Below, piece by piece: positions 8,798 to 15,662 of a stretch of DNA of 22,704 bases (its first letter is position 1; the number at the start of each line of letters is the position of its first letter). This stretch comes from JALZAQ01 sp038253885 (GTDB taxonomy: Bacteria > Gemmatimonadota > Gemmatimonadetes > Gemmatimonadales > Gemmatimonadaceae): positions 1 to 22,704 of the forward strand of contig JBBSGP010000042.1 of NCBI GenBank assembly GCA_038253885.1. The letters are read 5' to 3'. A program made the translations under genes and the position numbers. The notes beneath the pieces are model-generated. The model saw only the letters and a program-made list of their open reading frames with translations, did no database searches and was not told the origin of the DNA.

Positions 8798-9916
8798 ATG
8801 CACACGACTCAGATTCGCCTTCTTGCTGCGGCCGCCGCCCTCTCCTGGAGCAGCGTCGCGTACGCGCAATCAGGCCTTCCGGGCTCGGAGATTGTTCCGG
8901 GCGCTGATGACCGGGTGTCGCAGGTCGGCACCCGGGGAGCGAACTTCCTGCACGTCGGCATTGGAGCCCGCGCCGAAGGAATGGCGGGCGCCGTGTCAGC
9001 GCTCATCGATGGACCCAACGCGCTGTTCTGGAATCCGGCGAACATCGCGTCGCGTGACAATCTCAGCGTGTTCGCTTCCTACGAGCGGCTCTTCGGCAAC
9101 TCCGGCATCACCGATGTCGCGGCGGCGCTGACTCTGCCGATCGGGCAGGGCGCGCTTGGCGTCGGAATAACCCAGTACTCGAGCGGCCCGATCGAGCGGA
9201 CCACCGAGAACGCGCCGGAAGGAGGGGATCCAGCGTTTCCGGGCACTTTCAGCTGGATCGGCACCGCGTTCAGCGCTCATTACGCGCGGAACGTCACCGA
9301 TCGGCTGACCGCGGCGATCGGAGCGCGTTACGCCACGGAAGGCATCGACCTGGCAGGCGGCTCCTATTTCGCGGCCGACATCGCGACGCGCTTCCGCACC
9401 GGCCTCTACGGCCTCACGGTGGGCGCCGCGCTCTCGAATCTCGGCGGCTCGGGCAACTTCAACGGACCGGGAGTGCAGCAGCAGGTGAGCCAGCCGCGGT
9501 ATAACGGCCAGGCGACCGGCCGCAACATTCCGTTCAACTATCGCACCCGGGAGGAACCGATCCCGACCACGGTGCAGTTCGGAGTTCTGTCCAGCCTGTT
9601 CGGCGATGCCGAAGCACTTTTCGGTACGAGCACCACTCACGCGCTGAACGGCGAAGTGGACTTCATGCATGCCAACGACACCGATGTGCAGGCCGCCGTG
9701 GGGCTCGAGTACGCTTTCCGGAAGCAGCTGTTCGCGCGCGTCGGCAAGCGCTGGTACAACGAGCAGCATTCAGGCGAAGGCTTTTCGCGAGGCTTCGCGT
9801 TGGGCGGCGGGCTGCACGTGCCCTTCCTCGGTCGTCACCTCGCGCTCGACTATGCGTTCGTCAATCAGGGCCAGCTCCAGCACAACCAGGTGCTGAGCTT
9901 CGACTTCGGATTCTAA
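8798..9916 (+). CDS. PorV/PorQ-family outer-membrane protein
   Basis: 372 residues. ATG 8798 lies 12 bp after the previous stop with GAGAGGG just upstream. A signal peptide covers 1-23 (AYA|Q). The family hallmark sits at about 57-84: GARAEGMAGAVSALIDGPNALFWNP, closely following the PorV/PorQ/UPF0164 pattern of Gly-rich GARAxGMxGA plus WNPA. The rest is amphipathic strands of a FadL-like 14-strand barrel, ending in LSFDFGF with terminal Phe. No cysteines. In Bacteroidota, PorV binds the C-terminal domains of type IX secretion cargo at the outer membrane. Here it directly follows a gene whose product has such a domain, so a cargo-shuttle role is a reasonable inference, although no sortase (PorU) or motor gene is in the window. 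Confidence 0.85.
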   Translation: MHTTQIRLLAAAAALSWSSVAYAQSGLPGSEIVPGADDRVSQVGTRGANFLHVGIGARAEGMAGAVSALIDGPNALFWNPANIASRDNLSVFASYERLFGNSGITDVAAALTLPIGQGALGVGITQYSSGPIERTTENAPEGGDPAFPGTFSWIGTAFSAHYARNVTDRLTAAIGARYATEGIDLAGGSYFAADIATRFRTGLYGLTVGAALSNLGGSGNFNGPGVQQQVSQPRYNGQATGRNIPFNYRTREEPIPTTVQFGVLSSLFGDAEALFGTSTTHALNGEVDFMHANDTDVQAAVGLEYAFRKQLFARVGKRWYNEQHSGEGFSRGFALGGGLHVPFLGRHLALDYAFVNQGQLQHNQVLSFDFGF

Positions 9917-9936
9917 CCCGCCGAGCGGAGACCTTC

Positions 9937-10650
9937 ATGCGCAGTGCTCTACTGGTTGCCGGTGCCGTGCTTCTCGGTGCGGCGCCGGCAGCGGCTCAGA
10001 TCGTTCCCAGCAAGTGGGACGTCGGAACGCACATCGGCTTGACTCGCTTCGACAAGGGCGCGGCACTCAAGGACGCGCCATTCGTGGGACTCGACGGCAC
10101 GTACCGCCTGGGATCACGCCCAGCGGGCGCGGTGCTCGGCGTGGGATTCACCTTTGCAGCGTCGCGCCCACAGACTCGGGGGGACCAGTTCCCGGTGGTG
10201 TCATTGAATGTGGGTGACACCACCTTCCTCGAGACGGTGGCTCAGAATGTCTCGCTGCTGCAGTACGGCGCGCAGGCCATGCTGAGCTTCGCTACCGGAC
10301 GCGTGCATCCCTACCTCTTCGGCGGCGGCGGCTTCTACACGATGTTCCTGGACTCACGCCAGAACGAGGCGAACCGGAACTTCACCAAGCCGATGGCCAT
10401 CGGTGGAGGCGGCGTCGACCTCGCGGTGAGTGAGACAATCGGCTTCCGTCTCGAAGCCCGTGACCTCTACATGCGCAACTACGATCGGAACCGGCTCGAT
10501 CCGACCGTGAGCTACTCCCGTGACCAGCTCGTGTTCAATGCCCTGCCGCTTCCGGACAAGACGTCCTCGGCGTTGCACAACCTCCAGATGTCGCTCGTGT
10601 TCAGCTACATCCCATCCCGTCGAGGACAACCCGGGAGCCAGACTCCATGA
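9937..10650 (+). CDS. Small outer-membrane beta-barrel protein
   Basis: 237 residues with a signal peptide of about 20 residues (APAAA|Q). The remainder alternates hydrophobic and polar residues as in an 8-strand OmpA/OmpX-like barrel, with a Gly-rich turn YLFGGGGFYTMF near 127-138 and a last strand LQMSLVFSYI before a 10-residue tail. ATG 9937 follows GGAG by 6 nt and lies 20 bp after the PorV-like gene. Its stop overlaps the next gene's start as ATGA. No enzymatic motif. Co-translation with the lipoprotein suggests they form a pair at the outer membrane. The barrel class is clear; the specific family is not. Confidence 0.8.
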   Translation: MRSALLVAGAVLLGAAPAAAQIVPSKWDVGTHIGLTRFDKGAALKDAPFVGLDGTYRLGSRPAGAVLGVGFTFAASRPQTRGDQFPVVSLNVGDTTFLETVAQNVSLLQYGAQAMLSFATGRVHPYLFGGGGFYTMFLDSRQNEANRNFTKPMAIGGGGVDLAVSETIGFRLEARDLYMRNYDRNRLDPTVSYSRDQLVFNALPLPDKTSSALHNLQMSLVFSYIPSRRGQPGSQTP

Positions 10651-12023
10651 CGATGTTCAATCCGGGCCGACGGCTGGCGGCGCTGGGCGCTGCGCTCGTG
10701 CTCAGCGCCGCGGCTGCCGCATGCAACAATGATATCAATGGGCCCGCCAAGGTACTCGGGGATCCGATCCTCAATCTCTCCCTCGGCCCGGCCGGCAACG
10801 CGGTCATGCCGGGTGGCAGCTACACCCTGAGCGCGAACAAAGACACGCTCACGATCACGCTCACCAACTTGCCCCCACTCCCGGCCAACTCGCGCTATCA
10901 GGTGCTGCTCGTCGATTCACAGACGGTGGACTCGACGACGAACAACGTGCGGCCGGTGAGCGGGCGTCTGATCACTCAGACGCGCGCCAAACAGCCGGTC
11001 ACGCGGGACTCGGCCATCTTCACGACCAGAACGGACACGACGCTGGCGGCCAGCTCCATCACGGTCGGCGACACCAATCGCACCTTCACCCTGAGGGTGG
11101 TGAACGCCGATCTCGGGGGTGACGCGATTGCGAACTACTCGCACATTCTGGTGACCGTGACATCGGCGCTGGTGATCGCGCCGGGTCGCCTGGAGCGGGT
11201 GACACGGAAGGGTTTTCTGGTGGCACGCTTCCGCGACGCCAAGGGAACGCCGAGCCGCACTGACGATACGTTCGCCCTGAGCGGCTCGTTCACGTTCGGA
11301 AGCTGGACGATCAACGCGTCCACCCGCCAGCCATTTTCCGGCCCGGGAAGCGCGCGGGGCGGCTTCCGCGGCACGAACATCTACGTCACCTTCAATTCCC
11401 TCATCCGCCCGCCGGAAGGCTTCCAGTACGCGGCGTGGCTGATCGACGACCGTACCGGACGGCAAGTGCGCCTGGGAACTCTCGTCACGCCATTCCCCGA
11501 CTTGCAGTCACTGGCCAACTTCGACGTCGATAGCGGGTCGTTTCGCACCAGCGGGGCGATCGTGCAGTCCCAACTCCGCGCCAACGCGGATTCGCTCGGC
11601 GTCGTCTTCGACGACTTCACCCGCTTCGCGCTGTTGCTCGAGCCGAAGGGATCCTCGACGCCACCCAGCTCGGCGTCAGCGATCTTCGTTGTGACGGCTG
11701 CAATTCCCCAATCAGTCTCGTCGCGGCATTCCGCTCCGGGACAGGTCTCCGGAACGGTGACCAGCGGGAGCGGGGCCAGCGTCACCGGCACCACTCTCAT
11801 CCTGGCGAACCCGACGACGGCGCAGGCACTTCTCGTCGCCAATGCGGACGCCACCGGCAAATTTCTCTTCCGCGTGGTCAATGTCGGCGCGTACAAGCTC
11901 TACGCGGTGCCTCCGGGCAGCGCGACGCCATCGGATTCGGCCAGTATCACGGTCGGCAAGATCCGGGCAGCTGACGGCAGCTCCGTCGGCGACACGGTGC
12001 GCGTGACCCTTCGTATTCCCTGA
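10647..12023 (+). CDS. Exported lipoprotein with C-terminal carboxypeptidase-regulatory-like domain
   Basis: 458 residues. A lipoprotein signal sequence ends at AAAAAC with the lipidated C26 followed by Asn, which favours the outer membrane. The AAAC lipobox lacks the usual Leu at -3. The mature part is Ser/Thr-rich and beta-type without known catalytic motifs. About 365-455 (GQVSGTVTSGSG...GKFLFRVVNVGAYKLYAV) looks like a transthyretin/carboxypeptidase-regulatory-like fold, like the N-terminus of the receptor at the head of the operon. The start ATG overlaps the previous stop by 4 nt (ATGA), so translation is coupled. Last gene of the operon, with a strong hairpin 20 nt beyond the stop. Function unknown; a surface scaffold or adaptor is a guess. 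Confidence 0.8.
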   Translation: MTMFNPGRRLAALGAALVLSAAAAACNNDINGPAKVLGDPILNLSLGPAGNAVMPGGSYTLSANKDTLTITLTNLPPLPANSRYQVLLVDSQTVDSTTNNVRPVSGRLITQTRAKQPVTRDSAIFTTRTDTTLAASSITVGDTNRTFTLRVVNADLGGDAIANYSHILVTVTSALVIAPGRLERVTRKGFLVARFRDAKGTPSRTDDTFALSGSFTFGSWTINASTRQPFSGPGSARGGFRGTNIYVTFNSLIRPPEGFQYAAWLIDDRTGRQVRLGTLVTPFPDLQSLANFDVDSGSFRTSGAIVQSQLRANADSLGVVFDDFTRFALLLEPKGSSTPPSSASAIFVVTAAIPQSVSSRHSAPGQVSGTVTSGSGASVTGTTLILANPTTAQALLVANADATGKFLFRVVNVGAYKLYAVPPGSATPSDSASITVGKIRAADGSSVGDTVRVTLRIP

Positions 12024-12043
12024 CACGCTTAGCGAATGAAGGT

Positions 12044-12071
12044 GCGGGGTGGGCCGACTGGCCCACCCCGC
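12044..12071 (+). terminator. Terminator-like hairpin ending the receptor operon
   Basis: A perfect 12-bp stem (GCGGGGTGGGCC / GGCCCACCCCGC) with a 4-nt GACT loop, extendable by two G-U pairs. It begins 20 nt after the lipoprotein stop. No U-tract follows (GTCACATCC). Its location favours termination or 3'-end protection. Confidence 0.65.
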
Positions 12072-12109
12072 GTCACATCCTCCACCGACTTCGGCGGCCT
12101 TCTCGACTG

Positions 12110-13336
12110 ATGGAGCGATTCCTCCCTCCCGATGGCGCGCGAGCGTGGCTCGGGCGACACTGGCTTCTCATCATCTACATCGCGAGTGCCCTCGCGGTGG
12201 CGGTACAGGGCGGCGTGCGGTCCCCGGACAACAACTTCCTGATCTTCCGGGCCGCGGCACGGCACCTGGCGCAGGGTCAGGATCTCTACGCCGCCTATCC
12301 GGCCGAATTCCACGATTTCTTCAAGTACAGCCCGACCTTCGCGCTGCTCTTCTCGCCGTTCGCGGTCCTCCCTCCTTCCGCATCCCTCGCACTCTGGAGC
12401 CTCCTCAACGCCCTGGCCCTGTACTGGGCCGTGTCGCGACTGCTTCCCTCGCCGGCGGCTCGGCTGGCGCTGGCGCTGGTGTATTTCGAGGTGCTTCACT
12501 CGATGCAGCGCGCGCAGAGCAACGCTCTCGTGGCCGCGCTCGTCATCCTGGCCTTCGTCGCCATCGAGCGGCAGCGGCTTGGGCGCGCGGCCCTGGCCAT
12601 CGCGGCCGGCATTGCCATCAAGATCTTCCCCGTTGCCGCCGCCACGTTCGCGCTCTTCCAGCAGCGGCGTCTCCGGTTCGCTCTGCTGCTGCTGGGTTCT
12701 GTCACCGCCCTTGCGCTGCTGCCGCTCCTGGCCACATCCCCTCCCGCTCTCGCCGCCCAGTACCATTCGTGGAGCGCGCTGGTGGCGGCCGACACGGCTG
12801 ACCAGACCGGGGGTGGGGGTGCCCTTTACGGCGGTCTGATGGGCGGCCTGCGGCTCTGGTTCGGGCTCGCCTGGCCGAACTGGCCTGTCCAGCTCGCGGG
12901 AACAGTGCTTCTCCTTCTGCCTCTCGCGCTGGGACGGAAGCGGTGGAGCGACCCGTCATTTCGCGTCCGATATCTGTGCTCTCTGTTGATCTACCTGGTG
13001 CTCTTCAACCATCAGACCGAGTCGCCGACATTCGTGATCGCGGTGACGGGCATTGCGATCTGGTTCGTCACGTCACCCCGGACACCGCTTTCTATCGTCA
13101 TCATGGGCGTCACGCTCCTTCTGGTCTCCGGCGCGTCGGGGGATCTCCTGCCGGGATGGCTCAGGCGTACGATCATGATCCCGTGGCGCGTCAAGACCAT
13201 TCCGTGCTTGCTCGCGTGGGTGGTCATTCAATGGGAGATGTTCCGGGACATCGCGGACCCTCGACATGGCTCAGAGATGGGCGAAGCCAGTCACCGTCAG
13301 GTCACCGCGCCGGAATCGCGCGCGCAGCTCCGGTGA
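12110..13336 (+). CDS. GT87 (DUF2029) polytopic membrane glycosyltransferase
   Basis: 408 residues with about 9-10 hydrophobic segments, typical of GT-C-fold mannosyl/arabinosyl transferases that use polyprenyl-phosphate sugars at the outer face of the inner membrane. After a first membrane helix (about 18-36) comes a conserved acidic loop with D40 (PDNNFLIFRAAARHLAQGQDLY), then the family block FKYSPTFALLFSPFAVLPP (71-89), QSNALVAALVILAF, and GIAIKIFP. Only a weak ribosome-binding site is visible before ATG 12110; no better start was found. The 3' end runs 66 bp into the oppositely oriented deacetylase gene. The GT2 gene beyond it makes a plausible donor supplier (a polyprenyl-phosphate hexose), which is inference. 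Donor and acceptor are unknown. Confidence 0.87.
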   Translation: MERFLPPDGARAWLGRHWLLIIYIASALAVAVQGGVRSPDNNFLIFRAAARHLAQGQDLYAAYPAEFHDFFKYSPTFALLFSPFAVLPPSASLALWSLLNALALYWAVSRLLPSPAARLALALVYFEVLHSMQRAQSNALVAALVILAFVAIERQRLGRAALAIAAGIAIKIFPVAAATFALFQQRRLRFALLLLGSVTALALLPLLATSPPALAAQYHSWSALVAADTADQTGGGGALYGGLMGGLRLWFGLAWPNWPVQLAGTVLLLLPLALGRKRWSDPSFRVRYLCSLLIYLVLFNHQTESPTFVIAVTGIAIWFVTSPRTPLSIVIMGVTLLLVSGASGDLLPGWLRRTIMIPWRVKTIPCLLAWVVIQWEMFRDIADPRHGSEMGEASHRQVTAPESRAQLR

Positions 13337-14131
13337 GGTGAGAGCCGTGAGCTCGTGCTCGCGCTGCCAGGTGTAGGAGTCGCCGGCCGGGATGCCCTCG
13401 TCGTAGCCGGGGTGCATCATCAGCTCGGTGGTGCCGCCGGGTAGCCGGTCAACGAGAGCCAGAAGGCGCGGCAGAACCTCCTGCCCTCCCTGCACCCCCA
13501 ACCCGCGAAAATGGTCGGTGCGACGAACCGCAGGCGTTCGTGCCGACGCGATCCGCCACAGGGACCGCAACGCGAGGGACTTGAGCCCGCTTCGCCATCC
13601 GGAGCCATCGGCGAGCCGCTCGGACGGAACGCGAAGGTGCAGATGGGAGGCGCCTGCCTCGCGCGCGGCATCCACCACGGCGCCCCAGATCATCGGAAAC
13701 GCGTGGGCGTGGTGGTGGCCATCGAGATGACTCGGTTGAACGCCGGCTGCGCAGAGCCGGTCGTACTGCGCTCTCCATTCGGCGATCACTTCACCACGGT
13801 CGATTCTTCCCACCGCGACGAGGCCCAGGAGCGCCGGGAGCCGGTGACAGCGGCCGGTTGCCGGATCCGTCAGTGTTCGGGCACCGGTGAGCGGGGGTCC
13901 CATCGTGAGATCGAAGTGCAGACCGACGTCGAGCGTGGGCGTGTCGGCCAACAGACTCACCGCGTCCTCGAATGCGATTCCGGTCGCCATCAGCGACGCG
14001 GAGGGCAGCGTTCCCGCCCGATGCGCCTCGATGATGCCGCGATTGATGCCGGGAGAGAAGCCGAAGTCGTCGGCGTTGACGATCAGCCGGCGCGGCCGAT
14101 CGTCGCGAGACGAATCACTCGTAGCGACCAC
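13271..14131 (-). CDS. YdjC/ChbG-HpnK-type carbohydrate deacetylase
   Basis: 286 residues of the YdjC-like family (ChbG chitooligosaccharide deacetylase; HpnK in hopanoid clusters), which hydrolyse N-acetyl groups from amino sugars using one metal. Visible motifs: NADDFG (D21, D22), GLHFDLT (H72), HLDGHHHAH (D137, H139-H143) and MMHPG (H240). There is no signal peptide, so it is cytoplasmic. The start is GTG 14131; it overlaps the end of the GT2 gene by 17 bp, so the pair is probably translated as a unit. The 3' end overlaps the GT87 gene. A GT2 plus YdjC pair recalls hopanoid HpnI/HpnK, but no other hopanoid gene is seen, so a glycolipid-modifying role is as far as the evidence goes. Confidence 0.9.
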   Translation of the reverse strand: MVATSDSSRDDRPRRLIVNADDFGFSPGINRGIIEAHRAGTLPSASLMATGIAFEDAVSLLADTPTLDVGLHFDLTMGPPLTGARTLTDPATGRCHRLPALLGLVAVGRIDRGEVIAEWRAQYDRLCAAGVQPSHLDGHHHAHAFPMIWGAVVDAAREAGASHLHLRVPSERLADGSGWRSGLKSLALRSLWRIASARTPAVRRTDHFRGLGVQGGQEVLPRLLALVDRLPGGTTELMMHPGYDEGIPAGDSYTWQREHELTALTSPELRARFRRGDLTVTGFAHL

Positions 14132-14867
14132 CTCGCCCGTTCCAGGCGATGCGCCCGAGATCGCTCACCATACGCGCCACGTCGCGGATGAAGCTCACGG
14201 TGCTGGGCTCATCGTCATAGCGGAACGTGACGGCCGTCTGTCGAACCCGGAGCCCGTGTAGCCGCGCGATGTAGAGCGCTTCTACGTCGAATCCGAAGCC
14301 GCCGATGGTCACGCGGGGAAAGATCACCTCGGCGGCGTTCGCCGTGAACGCCTTCAACCCCGCCTGCGTGTCCAGAATGCCCGGCAGAAGTGAATACCGA
14401 ACGGCGCCATTGAAGATGCGACTCATGACGTGCCGGGTGTACAGGTAAGAGAAAAAGCTCGGGCTCATGACATAGCGCGACTCAGGAAGCACGCGACAGG
14501 CGATCGCGATGTCGGCGCCCGCTGCCACCTCAGCGATGAGCTTGCCGATCTCTTCCGGTGGATAGGCCAGGTCGGCGTCGGTGAACACCCGGATCCGTCC
14601 GCGAGCGTGCAGCATCCCCCGCGACACCGAGAATCCCTTGCCGCGGTTTGCATCATTGCGCAGGACGGCAACGCAGGGCCTCGTCTGTCGAAACGCGTCG
14701 ATGGCGGCCGCCGTGGCTGCGTCGCTGTGGTCATCGACGAGGATCAGCTCCGTCGCGTAGTCCCGTTCGGCCAGATACGAGCCGATCGATTGAAGCGACG
14801 AGGACAGGCGCTCGGCGCCGTTCCAGATGGGGATGACAACGGACAGCTCGATGTCCTGTGGGACCAG
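14115..14867 (-). CDS. GT2 glycosyltransferase, polyprenyl/dolichyl-phosphate hexose synthase-like (probable CTG start)
   Basis: GT-A fold transferase resembling dolichyl-phosphate glucosyl/mannosyl synthases, which load a sugar from a nucleotide donor onto a lipid phosphate. From the CTG at 14867 it has 250 residues: SVVIPIWNG (9-17), LVDDHSD (D45, D46), RNxxNRGKG (70-77), FTDADL (metal D97/D99), DTQAGLKAF and GFGFDVEALYIA. No membrane helix follows, so it is of the soluble or peripheral kind. No ATG, GTG or TTG occurs near the conserved N-terminus. CTG 14867 is preceded at 5 nt by GGAGG. Canonical starts exist only far upstream (GTG 15026, TTG 15050) and would add 53-61 Arg/Pro-rich residues that do not look like protein. 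It overlaps the deacetylase gene by 17 bp. The family is firm; the start is uncertain. Confidence 0.85.
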   Translation of the reverse strand: MVPQDIELSVVIPIWNGAERLSSSLQSIGSYLAERDYATELILVDDHSDAATAAAIDAFRQTRPCVAVLRNDANRGKGFSVSRGMLHARGRIRVFTDADLAYPPEEIGKLIAEVAAGADIAIACRVLPESRYVMSPSFFSYLYTRHVMSRIFNGAVRYSLLPGILDTQAGLKAFTANAAEVIFPRVTIGGFGFDVEALYIARLHGLRVRQTAVTFRYDDEPSTVSFIRDVARMVSDLGRIAWNGRGGRYE

Positions 14868-14872
14868 AAATT

Positions 14873-14877
14873 CCTCC
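14873..14877 (-). promoter_or_regulatory. Shine-Dalgarno deciding the GT2 start
   Basis: GGAGG on the minus strand, 5 nt before CTG 14867. It is a near-perfect anti-SD match at ideal spacing, with no ATG/GTG/TTG in reach, supporting initiation at CTG. Confidence 0.55.
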
Positions 14878-15089
14878 GCGCACGTGTCTTGGCGGGGTGG
14901 ACTATCCCGTCGCCAGGGAGTTGCGTCAAGAGCCCCCGGGGATGTCGCGAGCTCTCGGATGAGCGGGCCAATAAGGCTGCCGCGTCCCGCGGGCCGAGCC
15001 CGCTTTTTGCTCCCACGGAAAAGCACCGCGGGCCCTCTGGCTCTCGCCAATGCAATGTGTCACAACAATTTGAATGTGAGGTCGAAGCC

Positions 15090-15419
15090 ATGTCAGTGTT
15101 GAAAGCTCTTCCCATCATGGTGGCTGTCCTCGTTCTGCCCTTGCGCGCCCGCGCGCAGGACACGACTCACGCCAAGCCGGTCGAGAAGGTGGGTCGTAAC
15201 ATCGGACGCGCCACCGGCAAGGCAGCCAAGGACACGAAAAATGCCGTCTCGAAGGCCGGCAAGGATACGGAGCACGAAGCCCGTCGAACGAAGCACCACG
15301 TCGGGCATGCGCTGCGCAAAGTTGGTCACGGCGCTCACGAGGTCGCGGGAGATGCCTCGAAGAGCGTGAAAGGTGCGAAGAAGGACACGACGCACTCTCC
15401 GCCCAGCGCGCCGCGCTGA
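15090..15419 (+). CDS. Small exported Lys/His/Ala-rich LEA-like protein
   Basis: 109 residues with a signal peptide (1-22, ARA|Q) and a highly basic mature chain of about 87 residues. It is predicted helical and amphipathic. A motif of the form K-x-A/G-K-D-T recurs at 44-49 (KAAKDT), 55-60 (KAGKDT) and 94-100 (KGAKKDT), with a His-rich stretch at 69-83 (HHVGHALRKVGHGAH). The composition resembles group-3 LEA or histone-H1-tail-like proteins, but it is secreted to the periplasm. ATG 15090 has GAGG 8 nt upstream. It is a single gene divergent from the GT2 gene and followed by a hairpin. Function unknown; desiccation protection, metal binding or envelope charge modulation are possibilities only. 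Confidence 0.75.
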   Translation: MSVLKALPIMVAVLVLPLRARAQDTTHAKPVEKVGRNIGRATGKAAKDTKNAVSKAGKDTEHEARRTKHHVGHALRKVGHGAHEVAGDASKSVKGAKKDTTHSPPSAPR

Positions 15420-15430
15420 TGACATGATGG

Positions 15431-15476
15431 AGCGGAGCGGCGAATGCCCGCGACATGAGGGCCGCGCCGCTCCGCT
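15431..15476. terminator. Hairpin between small-protein gene and tRNA-Leu
   Basis: A perfect 12-bp stem AGCGGAGCGGCG (15431-15442) / CGCCGCTCCGCT (15465-15476), with a 22-nt loop that can fold a small inner GCCC/GGGC stem. It lies 11 nt after the small gene's stop and 22 nt from the tRNA-Leu 3' end, so it can serve both strands. No U-tract. Confidence 0.6.
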
Positions 15477-15498
15477 TCGTGCCTTCTCGAACAGGACA

Positions 15499-15582
15499 TG
15501 CCGGGAGCCGGATTCGAACCGGCAAGGGATCACTCCCAGAGGATTTTAAGTCCTCCGCGTCTACCCGTTTCGCCATCCCGGC
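15499..15582 (-). tRNA. tRNA-Leu (anticodon UAA)
   Basis: 84 nt with a long variable arm, as expected for a class II tRNA. Acceptor stem GCCGGGA (5', at 15582) pairs with TCCCGGC; discriminator A at 15499. Anticodon stem GAGGA/TCCTC flanks loop CTTAAAA, giving anticodon TAA (15546-15548). T-loop GGTTCGAATCC is present. CCA is not encoded. A 10-nt sequence just upstream is the exact reverse complement of tRNA nucleotides 7-16. Confidence 0.97.
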
Positions 15583-15662
15583 GGCGCGACATGGCGAAAC
15601 GTAGCCGGCCGCTCTCGTCGCGGACAGAGCGCGTGGATCGATCGCGGCGTCGTGTCGCGTGC

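Noticed and set aside
12029..12766. Minus-strand Glu/Gly/Arg-rich frame over the GT87 gene
   Set aside because: Low-complexity complement of membrane-helix codons. The GT87 frame has the family motifs, and the antisense frame also runs over the terminator hairpin.
14430..15089. Upstream extension of the small LEA-like protein frame
   Set aside because: Runs antisense through the GT2 gene. A signal peptide and Shine-Dalgarno mark the true start at 15090.
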